DNA of 64,000 nucleotides from Psychrobacillus psychrodurans (GCA_900114885.1 FOUN01000006.1:1-64000); one strand, 5' to 3'. Positions 28,056 to 36,203 are shown, counted from the first letter of the stretch. Translations and numbers: made by a program. Notes: generated from the sequence alone by a model not told the origin.

Positions 28056-28895
28056 CTATAATAATGAGTAAACTAATTGCTGTGTGTACTCATGCTGTGG
28101 GTCTTCTAAAACTTGATCGGTTAAACCTTCTTCGATAACTTTCCCGTTCAACAGCACGATGGTACGATCTGCAAGCATACGTATTACGCCTAAATCATGC
28201 GAAACAACAATCATACTAATCCCTAAATCTCGTTGGATTTTTTTGATTAAATCCAACACGTTTGCTTGCACGGACAGATCCAATCCGGTAGTTACTTCAT
28301 CTAAAAAAAGAATAGGAGGATTATTCGACAACGCCTTTGCAATTTGAACCCTTTGCTGCATCCCCCCCGAAAAGTTTCGCGGTTCTTCTTTCATGCGATG
28401 CAAAGGTATATGCACATTATTCAACAGTTTTTTACTCGTAGCTTCCATATTTGCAACATTGCGATTCCCTGCCGCAATTAATTTCTCCGCTATATTGCCG
28501 ACAGAAGAGAAGTTCATTTTTAAACCATGGACAGGGTTTTGATAAACCATTCCATATACATGGTTACGGATAGAGCGCTTTTGCTGGGAGGATAATCCAA
28601 AAACATTCTGCCCAGCTAATATCGAATCACTAATATACGCTTCTCCTGAAGTGACATCTGCATCGAAATATAAGCATTGCATCATCGTAGATTTACCACT
28701 TCCACTTTCCCCAACGATTCCTAAAATTTCTCCTGGGTACAAATCGAATGAAATATCTTGGCATGCATAAACTGTCCCACAACTCTTACAAAAGTTTTTT
28801 TCTAAATTCCTATTCATAAGTTCAGAGCAATCCTTGCACCCCGTTCCAAATTGCTTCCGCAGGTTCCTTACTTGGAGTATCGGCTTCTCATGCAT
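28056..28895 (-). CDS. phnK: C-P lyase ABC protein PhnK with CxxC insertion
   Basis: An ABC-type subunit of the C-P lyase core complex: Walker A GIVGESGSGKST, Q-loop MVYQNPVHGLKM, signature FSGGMQQRVQIAKAL, Walker B ILFLDEVTTGLD, and the PhnK-like ending DPQHEYTQQLVYSLL. Compared with E. coli PhnK it has about 30 extra N-terminal residues containing CKDC and CKSC, a zinc-ribbon-like pair also remembered from other Gram-positive PhnK proteins. I chose ATG at 28895, which overlaps the phnJ TGA, with GAGGTG ten bases upstream. The longer TTG start at 28913 is less likely. Confidence 0.92.
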   Translation of the reverse strand: MHEKPILQVRNLRKQFGTGCKDCSELMNRNLEKNFCKSCGTVYACQDISFDLYPGEILGIVGESGSGKSTMMQCLYFDADVTSGEAYISDSILAGQNVFGLSSQQKRSIRNHVYGMVYQNPVHGLKMNFSSVGNIAEKLIAAGNRNVANMEATSKKLLNNVHIPLHRMKEEPRNFSGGMQQRVQIAKALSNNPPILFLDEVTTGLDLSVQANVLDLIKKIQRDLGISMIVVSHDLGVIRMLADRTIVLLNGKVIEEGLTDQVLEDPQHEYTQQLVYSLL

Positions 28896-29754
28896 AGCTA
28901 GTTTGCACCTCAACTTTCTCTTTCCTGTTCAGTTGATCCATACAGAAACTTGTATCGTTGCATTGATGACTCTTTTCCCCTGTTTGTTGATCTATTATTT
29001 CATCTAAAAAGATATCTGTTGAACCACATAAGTGACACTTATGACCTTCAAAGGACTCCACAGTGAATGGATAGTCCTCAAAAGCTAGAGATTCCACATT
29101 TGTAAAAGGTGGAACTGCATATATTTTCTTTTCTCGCCCTGCCCCAAGTAAGATTAAAGACTCTGATTGATGCATTTTATTGTTATCAAATCTAGGAATT
29201 GGGCTTGGTGCCATCACATATCGTCCATTTACGTAAACAGGGTGATCGGCAAATGTTGCCGTCCTTCCGTATTTCATGATTTGTTCAAATAACATGAGCC
29301 AAACACCGCTATAATCGTCTTCTGAATGCATTCTTTTCGTCACAAATTCCCTTTCTTCCACTCCTCGAAGTGGTTCTGGAGTAGGCACTTGTAAGACAAT
29401 AATTTGATCTTTTGTTAAGGGAACTTCTGGTATACGGTGCCTTGATTGAATTATAGTTGCTTCTGAGGTTTCCTCTGTTAGCTCTACATTAGTGGTTTCA
29501 TGAACTAACTTTTTTATACTAACTGCATTTACAGATTCGTCTGCACCCTGGTCAATTACTTTCAGCACATCCGACTTACCAATGATGGAAAGGGTAAGTT
29601 GCAATCCCCCTGTACCCCAACCACGTGCAATGGGCATTTCTCTTGAAGCAAATGGCACTTGATAACCCGGTATTGCTACAGCTTTCATGATTGCACGGCG
29701 AATTTCTTTTTTAGATCCTTCATCGAAAAATGCAAAATGGGTATTAGCTTTCAA
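28888..29754 (-). CDS. phnJ: carbon-phosphorus lyase PhnJ
   Basis: A 288-residue radical-SAM C-P lyase that cleaves ribose 1-phosphonate 5-phosphate to alkane and 5-phosphoribosyl 1,2-cyclic phosphate. The C-terminal cysteine set HKCHLCGS followed by HQCNDTSFC corresponds to E. coli Cys241/244/266/272 (three bind the 4Fe-4S cluster, one forms the thiyl radical). GWGTGGLQLTLS and QVPTPEPLRGVE are conserved. Start TTG at 29754, inside the phnI end, with AAGGGGTG seven bases upstream. Confidence 0.96.
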   Translation of the reverse strand: MKANTHFAFFDEGSKKEIRRAIMKAVAIPGYQVPFASREMPIARGWGTGGLQLTLSIIGKSDVLKVIDQGADESVNAVSIKKLVHETTNVELTEETSEATIIQSRHRIPEVPLTKDQIIVLQVPTPEPLRGVEEREFVTKRMHSEDDYSGVWLMLFEQIMKYGRTATFADHPVYVNGRYVMAPSPIPRFDNNKMHQSESLILLGAGREKKIYAVPPFTNVESLAFEDYPFTVESFEGHKCHLCGSTDIFLDEIIDQQTGEKSHQCNDTSFCMDQLNRKEKVEVQTSYA

Positions 29755-30859
29755 CTGTTTGCACCCCTTTCTTCACTTGACGGATACTATCGAGTTTTGA
29801 TTGGAACGTCACATAATGCGGTAGCTTCAAGTGGGAAATAAACCCTGTGGATTCTACAGAATCTATATGCAATAGCACAAATTCTTCATCATGTGTTGGA
29901 AAATCTGATTCTGGGTGCTCCAGGCATTGGTCTAAAATGCTCATAGCGATAGCTTTCGTTTCATTTTGCCCATAACAAATGCCATATCCAATTTCAAATT
30001 CCAGTTCATATTCGTTATTTTCATTTTTCACGTTCGTTGGAACAAAAGACTCAACTTCGGTTACTTTAATTTCACCAATATAAAATTCATCCTCGTCACT
30101 ATGCTCCATCTCATTTGGATGCTGCACATAAATTGGGACAAATCCTACTCTAACTTCTCCAACAGTTGGATGAACCTGCCCATATCCTCTTAATGATGCA
30201 TAGCCTAGTGAAGTAACTGCACCAGTTTGTCCTCTTGTTAGAACTTGAAGCCTCTCACTACGCGTTGTTGGAAATTGTAAACTTCGCTTTGTAACATCTA
30301 TAGGAGGGGTATTATCTGCCTTGTATGTTTCAAAAAGTCCTTCTTCTCGCAAGTAATCTACTACTTTAGGAAAATAGCTTACTTCGTCTAAAGCTTCAAT
30401 TTGATTTAATTGGTCTTGATAATTTTGTAGCCATTGTAGGTTATCTTCTAGATTTTCTTCTTCTAATGTAAAATCTAGTAAGCGGTGTGTGTAATCATAC
30501 GTCGCTCCTAATAATTGTCCACCTGGGATATCTTTAAAACTTGCTGAAATACGACGCTCTACAAACATCTTTTCAGGCTCAACTGTTTGACTGTAATAAG
30601 GACGGGGCAAAGTCGAACGATGAGCCCTCATAAGAAATACCGCTTCTTCCATACTTCCTTCCGCTTGCTTGATCGCAAGTGCTGCCAAGTATGGAGAATA
30701 CAAGCTACTTTCTGACATAACTTGATCAACCATTCCCCGCATAGTTGACATAATCGTCTCTACATCAATTATTTCTTGACCTTTTAACCGTTCAAACTTT
30801 ATACGCTGAATAGATGCATCAATTGCCTGCGTGCCGCCTTTTACCGGAACGTATCCCAT
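29744..30859 (-). CDS. phnI: C-P lyase core subunit PhnI
   Basis: A 371-residue subunit (E. coli 354) that, with PhnG/H/L, displaces adenine from ATP by phosphonate. Conserved opening MGYVPVKGGTQAIDAS and GGQLLGATYDYTHRLLDF. The sequence ends in helices that pack on PhnJ. The ATG overlaps the phnH stop (TAATG). No membrane or signal sequence. Confidence 0.95.
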   Translation of the reverse strand: MGYVPVKGGTQAIDASIQRIKFERLKGQEIIDVETIMSTMRGMVDQVMSESSLYSPYLAALAIKQAEGSMEEAVFLMRAHRSTLPRPYYSQTVEPEKMFVERRISASFKDIPGGQLLGATYDYTHRLLDFTLEEENLEDNLQWLQNYQDQLNQIEALDEVSYFPKVVDYLREEGLFETYKADNTPPIDVTKRSLQFPTTRSERLQVLTRGQTGAVTSLGYASLRGYGQVHPTVGEVRVGFVPIYVQHPNEMEHSDEDEFYIGEIKVTEVESFVPTNVKNENNEYELEFEIGYGICYGQNETKAIAMSILDQCLEHPESDFPTHDEEFVLLHIDSVESTGFISHLKLPHYVTFQSKLDSIRQVKKGVQTVES

Positions 30860-31455
30860 TAGCTCACCCCCATAACACTGATTGATGTTGTTCGAGGAAT
30901 GCAGACTACTTGAGCGTTTTCGTCTGTGAAAATCAAATCAATACCTAGTGGATATTCTTTCGTTTTTTCGTTTCTCGCATGCCACGCCGAGTGATCAAAG
31001 CTTGTATGCAATTGTGCTGTTTCCTGAATTCCAGGACCTCTCAAAGTCAATTCACCTTCACTAGATAATAACGTGCTTTCAATAATCCAAGTTGACGATA
31101 GCTGAGGATCAATGAGGGTGCCGTTTTTACAATTTTGAATAGCACTTTGTATAGCTGTTTCTGTATCTTCACGCAGCACAATGACAAAGTCTGCTTCGTT
31201 AATTGGTGCATATTTTGCAGATGTATATTCTGAAATTTTCTCGATTAACTCCTGCTGATCCTCTGAAAGAATGTGAAATGTAGTTTCTACATCAAAAAAT
31301 GTCATGGCACTTAAAATAGTTGCGTCGTAACAAGGAAGATTCATATCTACACGCTCTGCTATATCAGTTAGGGACGAAATGGTGCCTGGTCTAGACATAC
31401 TGTGCAATATTAATCTGTAAACTTGCTGCAAATCATGTACTTGATCAAACGTCAT
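30859..31455 (-). CDS. phnH: C-P lyase core subunit PhnH
   Basis: A 198-residue PLP-transferase-fold-like subunit without PLP, as in the family. VYRLILHSMSRPGTI near the N-terminus, a central LSSEGELTLRGPGIQ and the ending DLIFTDENAQVVCIPRTT match PhnH. It bridges PhnI and PhnG in the core complex. Ribosome site AGGAG ahead of ATG. Confidence 0.93.
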   Translation of the reverse strand: MTFDQVHDLQQVYRLILHSMSRPGTISSLTDIAERVDMNLPCYDATILSAMTFFDVETTFHILSEDQQELIEKISEYTSAKYAPINEADFVIVLREDTETAIQSAIQNCKNGTLIDPQLSSTWIIESTLLSSEGELTLRGPGIQETAQLHTSFDHSAWHARNEKTKEYPLGIDLIFTDENAQVVCIPRTTSISVMGVS

Positions 31456-31476
31456 ACTATCTCTCCTATTGGTTAT

Positions 31477-31905
31477 TTAGACTTCCATCGTTTCAAAATT
31501 AACTTTTGTCTCAAAAAGCTCTGCTTGCTTTTTTGCTCGTTCTTTTATAATTTGCTTTTCTGCTTCTATTAAATAGGTTTCCCACGTGATGGTTTCAGGT
31601 AATTCTGCTTTATATGCAGCATCGATAATCGCTAAATGTTGTGCAAGCTTGTCTTTCATGCCGACAACAATTCCTATGCCAATACGATTATTAATCTCTA
31701 CTTTTGCTTCTGTTATTAAGACTTCTCCTATATAAAATAGTGAGTTTTTTGCTGTTTCTCGCATTTTAATCATGGTCAATCCGTATTGAGGAGCTATAAT
31801 TTCTCTACATTCATAAGTATCTACAATGGATTCCGCCAACTTTTGCGCCAACTGGACATCACCTTGAATGAGAATCTCGGTTCTTCTTTTTCTTTTCATA
31901 TGCAT
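31477..31905 (-). CDS. phnG: C-P lyase core subunit PhnG
   Basis: A 142-residue first gene of the C-P lyase operon. Helical PhnG signatures: MIKMRETAKNSLFYIGEVLITEAKV (split here by a conserved NSLFYIGE) and GMKDKLAQHLAIIDAA. Partner of PhnI and PhnH in the ribose-phosphonate forming complex. GGAGG lies four bases before ATG 31905 and ten before the in-frame ATG 31899, so either start is possible. Pho-box-like repeats lie 48-75 bases upstream. Confidence 0.93.
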   Translation of the reverse strand: MHMKRKRRTEILIQGDVQLAQKLAESIVDTYECREIIAPQYGLTMIKMRETAKNSLFYIGEVLITEAKVEINNRIGIGIVVGMKDKLAQHLAIIDAAYKAELPETITWETYLIEAEKQIIKERAKKQAELFETKVNFETMEV

Positions 31906-31924
31906 GAATCCTCCTTTGCAAATT

Positions 31925-31980
31925 CATCTTAACTTGTCGCCAAGTGCAAGTGTTTTAAGGTATCGTAAATGTTTCGTAAA
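31925..31980 (-). promoter_or_regulatory. Pho-box-like promoter of the C-P lyase operon
   Basis: On the minus strand three hexamers sit in exact 11-bp phase: TTTACG (31975-31980), TTTACG (31964-31969) and TTAAAA (31953-31958), followed by a TAAGAT -10-like box (31925-31930). PhoP in Bacillus binds TTHACA-like repeats with this spacing at about -20 to -60. This predicts phosphate-starvation induction. Confidence 0.6.
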
Positions 31981-32034
31981 TGCTCTTAATAATTAATGAA
32001 CAAATACGATTTCTTCTATGTAAGAGAACCAGGC

Positions 32035-32069
32035 AAAAAAAAAAAAACGCCCAGTCCTTCAAGAACTGG
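32035..32069 (-). terminator. terminator insulating the phn promoter
   Basis: The stem CCAGT...ACTGG (32051-32069) is followed on the minus strand by GCG and 13 T. It stops leftward transcripts from the MBL hydrolase before the phnG promoter. Confidence 0.75.
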
Positions 32070-32083
32070 AACATAGATATGGC

Positions 32084-32188
32084 GTTGATTGTAGCGAAGG
32101 GCGGGATAAGGGAGACAGATGAAAATTCACATGGAACGCGAAGTGGCGGGGAAGGTTCATCGCGTCGGTCTGAAACGAAAATCAGTGG
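32084..32188. repeat. degenerate copy of the common Bacillaceae/Caryophanaceae intergenic repeat
   Basis: GTTGATTGTAGCGAAGGGCG, GGATAAGGGAGACAG, GGTTCATCGCG and AACGAAAATCA in order match the widespread repeat that I know from Bacillus-like genomes (GTTGATTGGAGCGGAAGGCG ... GGAACGGAAATCAAC). Recognition is from memory. Confidence 0.6.
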
Positions 32189-32393
32189 TATTAGTCATGT
32201 TTTCCATTCCCGTAAGCTTTAGCATTTATTGGTACCTTGTAAGTGCTTCTATTTGCCCGATTAGCGAAAAAAAGAGAAAAGATTCCATTAGTAAAGCCCC
32301 GGTATTTAGTTCCAGGGCTTTAATATGTTTTATGACTATGATATAAGATTAAAAGATTGCCAGTAGTATTACTTTTCGGTCTTAATGATACCT

Positions 32394-33155
32394 CTAAAAT
32401 GTATAGGATTCACCGTCACACGGTACCAATACATTGGACGAGATTCCTTTTTCATTAATGAAGTATCTTAATTCTTCTCTAGATAGTGTCCAATGATTTA
32501 CAGCTTCCATATGCACAGCAATAATTTTAGCCTCTGGAACAGCCTTAACAACCTCACAGACATCATCTTTCCCCATCACAAGAGATCCGCCTTGAAGGAA
32601 TTGATTATCTCCAGCGTTTACCACGACGATTTCTGGTTTCTGAGAATCAATTACTTCCTGAACCGCATCGTACCATACTGTATCCCCAGCAACATATAGT
32701 GTTTTTTCTTTGGGATGTTTGAGGACTATTCCACATACTAAACCAGCATGTTTTAAAATTTCGCCTCTTCCATGCTCGCCTTTTGTTTTAATTAATTGAA
32801 TACCTTCAAATACCGTATCCTCATGTAAAACCTCTACATTTTCGAAACCAGCGTTTCGAATTTCTATTGCATCTTCTTCATTTTGGGTAAATAGTTTAAT
32901 GTTTTTTGGCAATGCCCTTTTTGCAGCCTCATCCCAGTGGTCTAAATGCAAATGAGTGACAATTACAGCATCAATATTGGATATAATCTTGTCAATAGAT
33001 GTTGGTAAGTCAATTAAAGGATTGTTTTGATCTTGTCTTGGTGAGTTTGGAAAGGGAGGATAAGTCCCTTTTTCCGCCAACATAGGATCAATTAGAAACT
33101 TTTTACCTGCATATTCAATGATAATTGTTGCATTACGAATTAGTTGTATATCCAT
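32394..33155 (-). CDS. MBL-fold metallo-hydrolase (UlaG/UPF0173-like)
   Basis: A 253-residue metallo-beta-lactamase-fold hydrolase. The metal motif HLHLDHWD gives HxHxDH, and GEHGRG, VAGDTVWYD and AVHMEAVNHW supply the remaining ligands. The opening IQLIRNATIIIEYAGKKFLIDPML is typical of the UlaG/lactonase-like subgroup used on sugar lactones and many unknown substrates. It is divergent from an Lrp-type regulator with a shared 132-base promoter region, so that regulator probably controls it. Confidence 0.85.
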   Translation of the reverse strand: MDIQLIRNATIIIEYAGKKFLIDPMLAEKGTYPPFPNSPRQDQNNPLIDLPTSIDKIISNIDAVIVTHLHLDHWDEAAKRALPKNIKLFTQNEEDAIEIRNAGFENVEVLHEDTVFEGIQLIKTKGEHGRGEILKHAGLVCGIVLKHPKEKTLYVAGDTVWYDAVQEVIDSQKPEIVVVNAGDNQFLQGGSLVMGKDDVCEVVKAVPEAKIIAVHMEAVNHWTLSREELRYFINEKGISSNVLVPCDGESYTF

Positions 33156-33197
33156 ATTTATTAACTCCCTTATCTTTTAAATTTTTCTTGGTACAAT

Positions 33198-33210
33198 GTA
33201 TAGTCTATAC
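33198..33210. promoter_or_regulatory. GTATAG-T-CTATAC palindrome in the divergent promoter region
   Basis: Six-base perfect arms around one base, between the MBL hydrolase and Lrp genes. The right part GTCTATAC fits the HutC/UTRA GntR consensus GTMTAKAC, and Lrp-type proteins could also bind there. Confidence 0.4.
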
Positions 33211-33238
33211 TATGACTCATAGGCGGATACATAGATAA

Positions 33239-33268
33239 AATAAAGTCTTTTATGCATTTGACTTTATT
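33239..33268 (+). other. inverted repeat in the lrp-type gene leader
   Basis: Perfect 9-bp arms AATAAAGTC / GACTTTATT with a 12-base spacer, ending five bases before the AAAGGAG ribosome site of the regulator. It is a possible autoregulatory operator or leader hairpin. Confidence 0.5.
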
Positions 33269-33287
33269 AATGAAAGGAGTTAAATGA

Positions 33288-33698
33288 ATGATAGATAATA
33301 CGGACATGCGGATATTAAATGAGTTATCCATGAACAGTCGCCTCACGATGAAAGAATTAGGTAAGAAAGTCCATTTGACTGGTCCAGCGGTTTCAACTAG
33401 AGTGGCTAAATTAGAAGAGCAAGGAGTGATTGAGGGTTATTCAATTAAAGTTAATCAAGTTAAACTAGGGTATTTTGTACATGCTTTTATTACAATCATT
33501 ACGGAAAGCACTTATCATCAGCCTTATTTGTCGTTTATAAAAATGCAAAAGCAATACATAATTAATAACTATAAAATTAGTGGAGATGGTTGTTACCTTC
33601 TCGAATGTAAATTTCCTTCTAATGAAATATTGAATGATTTTTTGAATGACTTAAACGAGCATGCAAACTATAAATTATCGATTATTATTGATATCTAG
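33288..33698 (+). CDS. Lrp/AsnC-family transcriptional regulator
   Basis: A 136-residue regulator with an N-terminal AsnC-type winged helix (DNTDMRILNELSMNSRLTMK, then VSTRVAKLEEQGVIEGYS) and a C-terminal RAM ligand/dimer domain that is rather short and divergent. ISGDGCYLLECKF is the usual GxxDYLL region, with Gly-Cys instead of Asp. AAAGGAG lies eight bases before ATG. The neighbours (MBL hydrolase, EamA exporter) suggest control of amino-acid-like metabolite handling, but the ligand is unknown. Confidence 0.88.
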   Translation: MIDNTDMRILNELSMNSRLTMKELGKKVHLTGPAVSTRVAKLEEQGVIEGYSIKVNQVKLGYFVHAFITIITESTYHQPYLSFIKMQKQYIINNYKISGDGCYLLECKFPSNEILNDFLNDLNEHANYKLSIIIDI

Positions 33699-33735
33699 TG
33701 GATTAAACAATAAAGTTTGTGAATAATTGCACTTA

Positions 33736-33753
33736 AACTAACGATGTGCTTTA
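33736..33753. repeat. short degenerate intergenic repeat (AACTAACG-type), copy A
   Basis: AACTAACGATGTGCTTTA closely matches AAGTAACGGTGTGCTTTA at 35360-35377. Weaker relatives (CAACTAACGGG near 34989, GCTAACGCGGC near 35099) lie in the same gene-poor stretch. Confidence 0.45.
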
Positions 33754-33838
33754 GTAAAGAACATCGGGTTGCTTAGGCAACTCTTTATTCTTATTAAATT
33801 AAAGCGGGAGTTTTTATGTAACAATTAACGCATTAAGA

Positions 33839-33871
33839 AAGTGCGTCTCTATTCAAAATAGAAACGCACTT
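33839..33871 (-). terminator. terminator of the EamA transporter gene
   Basis: Arms AAGTGCGT / ACGCACTT with inner CTATT/AATAG pairing, 9 bases past the stop. Confidence 0.7.
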
Positions 33872-33879
33872 ATCAAATA

Positions 33880-34752
33880 CTATTCGTCTTTAATGACTAT
33901 AAAAACACCACTAAAAATTAAAATTGTGCCTAACCAAAATGTAATTCCAATTGTTTCACCTAACAATAACCAACCTAGAAACGTTCCGACAATCGGTTGG
34001 AAGAAAAAGAACAAGCCCCCGCTGGAAGCATTCATTAATTGAAGACCTTTGTTCCACAAGAAAAAACCACCAGCAGTTGATACAATACCTAAGTATAATA
34101 ATCCACCTGAAATTGTAGGTTGTAAAACACTAGATAAATCAACATTATTTAATCTTGGAAGAACCAATGGTGTCAATAAAATTACAGCAACTATAGATGA
34201 ATAAGTAGTAATGACAATTTGTGAATATTGTGGTGGAATTCTTTTAACTAAAACGGACATTAATGCCCAGGTTAACGCAGCAATCAATAGATAAAACCCA
34301 CCTAATTGTTGAGTTAAATTAATTTGCCCACTTCCAACAATAATGCCAACCCCGATTGTTGCTAGCGCAATGGAAAGACATTTTTTTAACGTTATTTTTT
34401 CTTTTAAAATTAAACGTGCAAATAGGACCATAAAAGCTGGTGTAGTAGAAGTAATAATAGCCCCCATCTGAGCAGTGGAAAGCATTGTCCCCATTTCTTG
34501 TGTGACAATGGATATTGTATTACCAAAAAGCCCGACTAGGAAAATAATTAACCAATCTTTTTTAGCAATACGCCAGGATTGTTTCATACAAAAGCCAATA
34601 ACCGCAAGTGTAATTACAGCAATTACATAACGCATCCAGACTAGTTCCAATGGTGGAACTACTTCTACAACTACTTTTACAACAACATACATTGCTCCCC
34701 AGATACTCGCAGCAATAGATAAAAATAAAGCGCCTAATAATTTACTATTCAT
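33880..34752 (-). CDS. DMT-superfamily EamA transporter
   Basis: A 290-residue membrane protein with ten predicted hydrophobic segments and two EamA repeats (ASIWGAMYVVVKVV near the start, LTWALMSVLVKRI at mid-protein). Such proteins export or exchange metabolites such as amino acids. The start chosen is ATG at 34752 (GGAGGG six bases upstream), dropping a seven-residue extension. The 33-bp hairpin at 34786-34818 lies in its upstream region. Substrate unknown. Confidence 0.88.
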   Translation of the reverse strand: MNSKLLGALFLSIAASIWGAMYVVVKVVVEVVPPLELVWMRYVIAVITLAVIGFCMKQSWRIAKKDWLIIFLVGLFGNTISIVTQEMGTMLSTAQMGAIITSTTPAFMVLFARLILKEKITLKKCLSIALATIGVGIIVGSGQINLTQQLGGFYLLIAALTWALMSVLVKRIPPQYSQIVITTYSSIVAVILLTPLVLPRLNNVDLSSVLQPTISGGLLYLGIVSTAGGFFLWNKGLQLMNASSGGLFFFFQPIVGTFLGWLLLGETIGITFWLGTILIFSGVFIVIKDE

Positions 34753-34785
34753 GTTTTTCCCTCCGTTTATCATAGGTATCTATGT

Positions 34786-34818
34786 CCTTAACGGAGAAAA
34801 GCTCTTCTACCGTTAAGG
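34786..34818. other. hairpin upstream of the EamA gene
   Basis: 9-bp perfect arms CCTTAACGG / CCGTTAAGG, extended inward by AGAA/TTCT. It could be an operator or an attenuator in the minus-strand leader. No T-run. Confidence 0.5.
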
Positions 34819-35156
34819 AAGAAGAATTGTTGGAACATCTTGCTCAAATAATGGAGAAAACATCATATAAATCAACACCTTTAAATTATATTTTTATTAA
34901 TTATATATCAAATTTGTTATTGTTAATAGTTAATAGTAGTGAGTTAGGAAGTTTAACTAGTGGAATAGAAGAGAAGGTCCTTGTTCAACTAACGGGTGTT
35001 CATATTGTGGTGGTCTCTTTTTCAAGGAGTAATATTCTTCAACTAACTAGTTCGTTGGCACAAGAAAGATTAAAGCTATTATTGTTGATCTTATTTAGCT
35101 AACGCGGCAGTTTCGTTGAAGAAGCAAAAGACTGATACCGTATTTAGGGGGATGGG
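34819..35156. other. intergenic, no supported gene
   Basis: A plus-strand frame (34782-35102) runs through this stretch, but it overlaps the hairpin and lacks a ribosome site. It seems accidental. Fragments of the AACTAACG repeat are present. Confidence 0.5.
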
Positions 35157-35339
35157 ATGAATAAAAAGAAAGGTATGCAAAAATTCTTTACTGTATTTAT
35201 TTCTTTAGGAATATTAATGTCACTTTTATTAATGCATGACTCAAAAATCCTTGAAAGAATAGCGATGTTAATACCTATTATTGCGGTAACTATTTTTTGG
35301 CTCTGGGTAAACTATGGAGAGAAAAATCGTGAGAAATAA
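35157..35339 (+). CDS. small membrane protein of unknown function
   Basis: A 60-residue protein with basic ends (MNKKKGMQK and NYGEKNREK) and two hydrophobic segments (FFTVFISLGILMSLLL and IAMLIPIIAVTIFWLWV), so a helical hairpin in the membrane. A good ribosome site (GGGGGATGGG directly before ATG) supports translation. No family recognised. It is the only plus-strand gene in this stretch. Confidence 0.5.
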   Translation: MNKKKGMQKFFTVFISLGILMSLLLMHDSKILERIAMLIPIIAVTIFWLWVNYGEKNREK

Positions 35340-35359
35340 ATTTTGGACGTCGAATAATC

Positions 35360-35380
35360 AAGTAACGGTGTGCTTTACTT
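35360..35380. repeat. short degenerate intergenic repeat, copy B
   Basis: AAGTAACGGTGTGCTTTACT; see copy A at 33736. Confidence 0.4.
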
Positions 35381-35425
35381 CAAGAAGAAATAAATCCTTT
35401 ATTCAACTTGAAACATAGCCTTAAA

Positions 35426-35452
35426 CAAAAAAAACAGATAGTGGACACTATC
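35426..35452 (-). terminator. terminator of the GntR-family gene
   Basis: Stem GATAGTG/CACTATC followed on the minus strand by TG and eight T. Confidence 0.8.
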
Positions 35453-35466
35453 GTCCTTTACCTGTT

Positions 35467-36171
35467 TCAATCCATTGATATATCATATTTGAACTTATCA
35501 CTTCGGTAGAGTATTTTTGTATGTTCTAGTACTTTATTGGAGGCGACATCTATGCAGTCACTTTCAACCACAATGAGTGGAACCATGCTTTTACAAGATA
35601 ACAATTGTTGTTCATCTGAGGTGGGAAATGTAATACTTAGCAAGCTTTTTTTACTTATAAATTTCTTATAACCCAATTCTCGATAGTAAGTAAACATTGA
35701 CTCGATCTTTGGTCCATCTTCCAAAATTTTCGGAAACATCTTTTCACTAACAAAGGAATAATGAATTGCAATTGGTTCCCCATCTATATAGCGAATTCTA
35801 CCCACTTTATAGACATCTACCTCTGCCTCTATATTTAAACTATTATAAATTTGTTCATTATAAGCGACTTTTTCACAAACAATATTATCCGTTTTTAATT
35901 TATACCCGGCTTGTTTCATCTTATCCGTGAAACTTGTTTTTCCAGTTAGGTGTAATTGAATCTGCATCGATTCCTCTTTCAAATATCTTCCTTTGCCTTG
36001 CTTAGAATAAATGTATCCTCGTTCTTCTAATTTCGTAAGTGCATTTCTTACGGTCATTCTAGGTACTTTATATCTTTTTGCGAACTCATTTTCGGAAGGG
36101 AGTTTCTCCCCATGTTCAATTGACTTTGAAACTATTAGATGCATAATATCATCTATAATTTTTGTTTCCAT
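35467..36171 (-). CDS. GntR-family regulator with UTRA domain
   Basis: A HutC-subfamily regulator of about 234 residues. An N-terminal GntR winged helix (GEKLPSENEFAKRYKVPRMT, LEERGYIYSKQGKGRY) precedes a UTRA effector domain (YKVGRIRYIDGEPIAIHYSFV). UTRA regulators sense amino sugars, histidine or phosphonates (PhnF), and a phn locus lies 3.5 kb away. The start is uncertain: GGGGAGG lies 20 bases before ATG 36171 and 14 before TTG 36177, while only ATT/ATA codons sit at ideal spacing. Its upstream region is occupied by an 80-bp dispersed element. Confidence 0.82.
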   Translation of the reverse strand: METKIIDDIMHLIVSKSIEHGEKLPSENEFAKRYKVPRMTVRNALTKLEERGYIYSKQGKGRYLKEESMQIQLHLTGKTSFTDKMKQAGYKLKTDNIVCEKVAYNEQIYNSLNIEAEVDVYKVGRIRYIDGEPIAIHYSFVSEKMFPKILEDGPKIESMFTYYRELGYKKFISKKSLLSITFPTSDEQQLLSCKSMVPLIVVESDCIDVASNKVLEHTKILYRSDKFKYDISMD

Positions 36172-36203
36172 ATCCAATGATATAATAATCGCCTCCCCAT
36201 TGA

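Larger units (their letters stand above)
31981..32393. other. intergenic: terminator, degenerate repeat, no gene
   Basis: Between phnG and the MBL hydrolase. It contains a minus-strand terminator (32035-32069), a degenerate Bacillaceae repeat (32084-32188) and an AAAGCCC/GGGCTTT hairpin near 32297-32326. Plus-strand frames here run through the repeat and are not credible genes. Confidence 0.6.

Noticed and set aside
31980-32346. Two overlapping plus-strand ORFs upstream of phnG
   Set aside because: They translate a known intergenic repeat and a poly-A tract; no coding signature.
34782-35102. 106-codon plus-strand ORF downstream of the EamA promoter region
   Set aside because: No ribosome site, start overlaps a 33-bp hairpin, and the frame runs through degenerate repeat sequence.
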